A stretch of DNA of 21,520 bases, from NCBI GenBank assembly GCA_910585525.1, contig CAJUFR010000037.1, forward strand, positions 1 to 21,520. Reading direction: 5' to 3'. The notes beneath the pieces are model-generated. The model did no database searches and was not told the origin of the DNA. It saw only the letters and a list, made by a program, of their open reading frames with translations. How positions within the stretch are numbered: position 1 is the first letter of the stretch; every line of letters begins with the position of its first letter. Below, in pieces: positions 20,568-21,520 of the stretch. The position numbers and the translations under genes were made by a program. Origin of the DNA: an uncultured Angelakisella sp. (GTDB lineage: Bacteria; Bacillota; Clostridia; Oscillospirales; Ruminococcaceae).

Positions 20568-21520
20568 ATGAAGAGATTTCTTAGCCTGCTGATGGCGCTG
20601 ACCCTGGTGCTGGCTCTGTCCGCCTGCAACAGCGGCACTCAGCCCGCCCCTTCTTCCACCGCGCCCCCCCCCGCTCCCAGCGGCTCTGGCAGCGACGCCC
20701 CCGCACCTGCCCCGGATGTGACCATCACCGTGGCCGCCCTGGCCTCCGGTTATGAGGAAGCCTATCCCGGCATGTGGAAGGAAGTCTGCGACGCCTTCAC
20801 CGCCGAGACCGGCATCAAGGTGGAACTCATCTGCGACAAGAACCTGGAAGATGTCATCGGGCCCTCGATGCAGGGCGGCGACTTCCCCGACGTCATCCAC
20901 CTGGCCACCGGCCGTGAGAAGGGCCTCACCGAGCAGTTCATCAAGGACCGCAACATCGCCGAGATCACCGATGTTCTCTGCATGACCGTTCCCGGCGAGA
21001 GCGTGAAGGTCTCCGACAAGATCGTGGGCGGCTTCACCGATACCTCCGTCACCAACCCCTACAACGACGGCAAGACCTACCTGGCCCCCATGTTCTACTC
21101 CCCCTGCGGCCTGTTCTACAACGCCGGCCTGTTTGAGGAGAAGGGCTGGACCGTTCCCACCACCTGGGACGAGATGTGGGAACTGGCCGACAAGGCCAAG
21201 GCCGAGGACCCCAACATGTACCTCTTTACTTACCCCACCACCGGTTACTTTGACGCCTTCCTGTATGCCCTGATGTATTCCGTGGGCGGCGCTGACTTCT
21301 TCAACAACGCCACCACCTACGCCGAGGGCATCTGGGACACCCCCGAGGCCAAGGAGTGCTTCGATATCATCGCCAAGCTGGCCAGCTACACCAACCCCGT
21401 CACCCCCGCCCAGGCCAACGATCAGGACTTCACCCAGAACCAGCAGCTGGTGCTGGACAACAAGGCCCTGTTCATGCCCAACGGCACCTGGATCGTGGGC
21501 GAGATGGCCGAGGCTCCCCG
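20568..21520 (+). CDS. Carbohydrate ABC transporter substrate-binding lipoprotein, 3' end cut off
   Basis: The first 317 codons are present; the gene runs off the right edge. The signal peptide ends in LALSAC (Cys20), followed by a Pro/Ser/Ala linker (about 21-50). The body opens with VTITVAALASGYEEAYPGMWKEV, and family 1 extracellular solute-binding features follow: 'FTAETGIKVELICDKNLEDVI', 'GGDFPDVIHLATG', 'FYSPCGLFYNAGLFEEKGW..PTTWDEMWELAD' and, near the edge, FMPNGTWIVGEM. The last motif recalls NgcE-type N-acetylglucosamine/chitobiose binding proteins, but the sugar is not certain. GGAGGT lies 6 nt before the ATG. The permease genes should follow outside the window. The preceding AraC gene is its likely regulator. 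Confidence 0.9.
   Translation, partial: MKRFLSLLMALTLVLALSACNSGTQPAPSSTAPPPAPSGSGSDAPAPAPDVTITVAALASGYEEAYPGMWKEVCDAFTAETGIKVELICDKNLEDVIGPSMQGGDFPDVIHLATGREKGLTEQFIKDRNIAEITDVLCMTVPGESVKVSDKIVGGFTDTSVTNPYNDGKTYLAPMFYSPCGLFYNAGLFEEKGWTVPTTWDEMWELADKAKAEDPNMYLFTYPTTGYFDAFLYALMYSVGGADFFNNATTYAEGIWDTPEAKECFDIIAKLASYTNPVTPAQANDQDFTQNQQLVLDNKALFMPNGTWIVGEMAEAP

Overview
The window reads as chromosomal DNA from a high-GC, Gram-positive, strictly fermentative anaerobe. An Oscillospiraceae-type gut Clostridium is my best guess, by inference only. The signs are GC-rich third positions, many lipobox lipoproteins, strong AGGAGG-type ribosome sites, vegetative (TTGACA/TATAAT) promoters, G+C-rich hairpin terminators, and a ferredoxin-dependent 2-oxoacid oxidoreductase next to a phosphotransacylase and an acid kinase. 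I see no phage, insertion sequence, CRISPR array, rRNA or tRNA.

Layout. Positions 1-736 (minus): the start of an LUD-domain protein behind a nicotinamidase-like cysteine hydrolase, with a clear promoter. 921-1433 (plus): a small DUF4358-like lipoprotein, ending in a hairpin terminator shared with a convergent signalling operon. 1481-6535 (minus): a three-gene signalling operon of REC/HD-GYP/PAS-like/GGDEF protein, HPt protein and membrane hybrid histidine kinase. This looks like a complete phosphorelay feeding cyclic-di-GMP metabolism. 6912-7430 and 7555-8037 (plus): two single-gene units, a cysteine-containing lipoprotein and a one-helix membrane protein, each with its own promoter and terminator.

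8162-19457 is the metabolic core. A TAXI-type TRAP transporter (binding lipoprotein plus fused permease) is followed by a convergent GntR/FCD regulator. Divergent from the regulator is a tight seven-gene operon: PatB/MalY-like PLP enzyme, RidA, D-2-hydroxyacid dehydrogenase, phosphate butyryltransferase-like enzyme, indolepyruvate:ferredoxin oxidoreductase alpha and beta, and butyrate kinase-like enzyme. Read together these suggest uptake of a carboxylate or amino acid, conversion to a 2-oxoacid, an oxidative branch (2-oxoacid to acyl-CoA to acyl phosphate to acid plus ATP) and a reductive branch (2-oxoacid to 2-hydroxyacid), a Stickland-like fermentation in one locus. The 8-bp palindrome TGTATACA occurs just downstream of the transporter promoter and again in the regulator/enzyme intergenic region. 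That suggests the GntR protein controls both units.

19479-21520 (plus): an AraC-family regulator followed by the start of a sugar ABC transporter binding lipoprotein cut by the window edge. The best candidates for something under-described are the transporter/GntR/IOR-Ptb-Buk cassette, with its shared operator and divergent PLP enzyme, and the compact phosphorelay to c-di-GMP operon.
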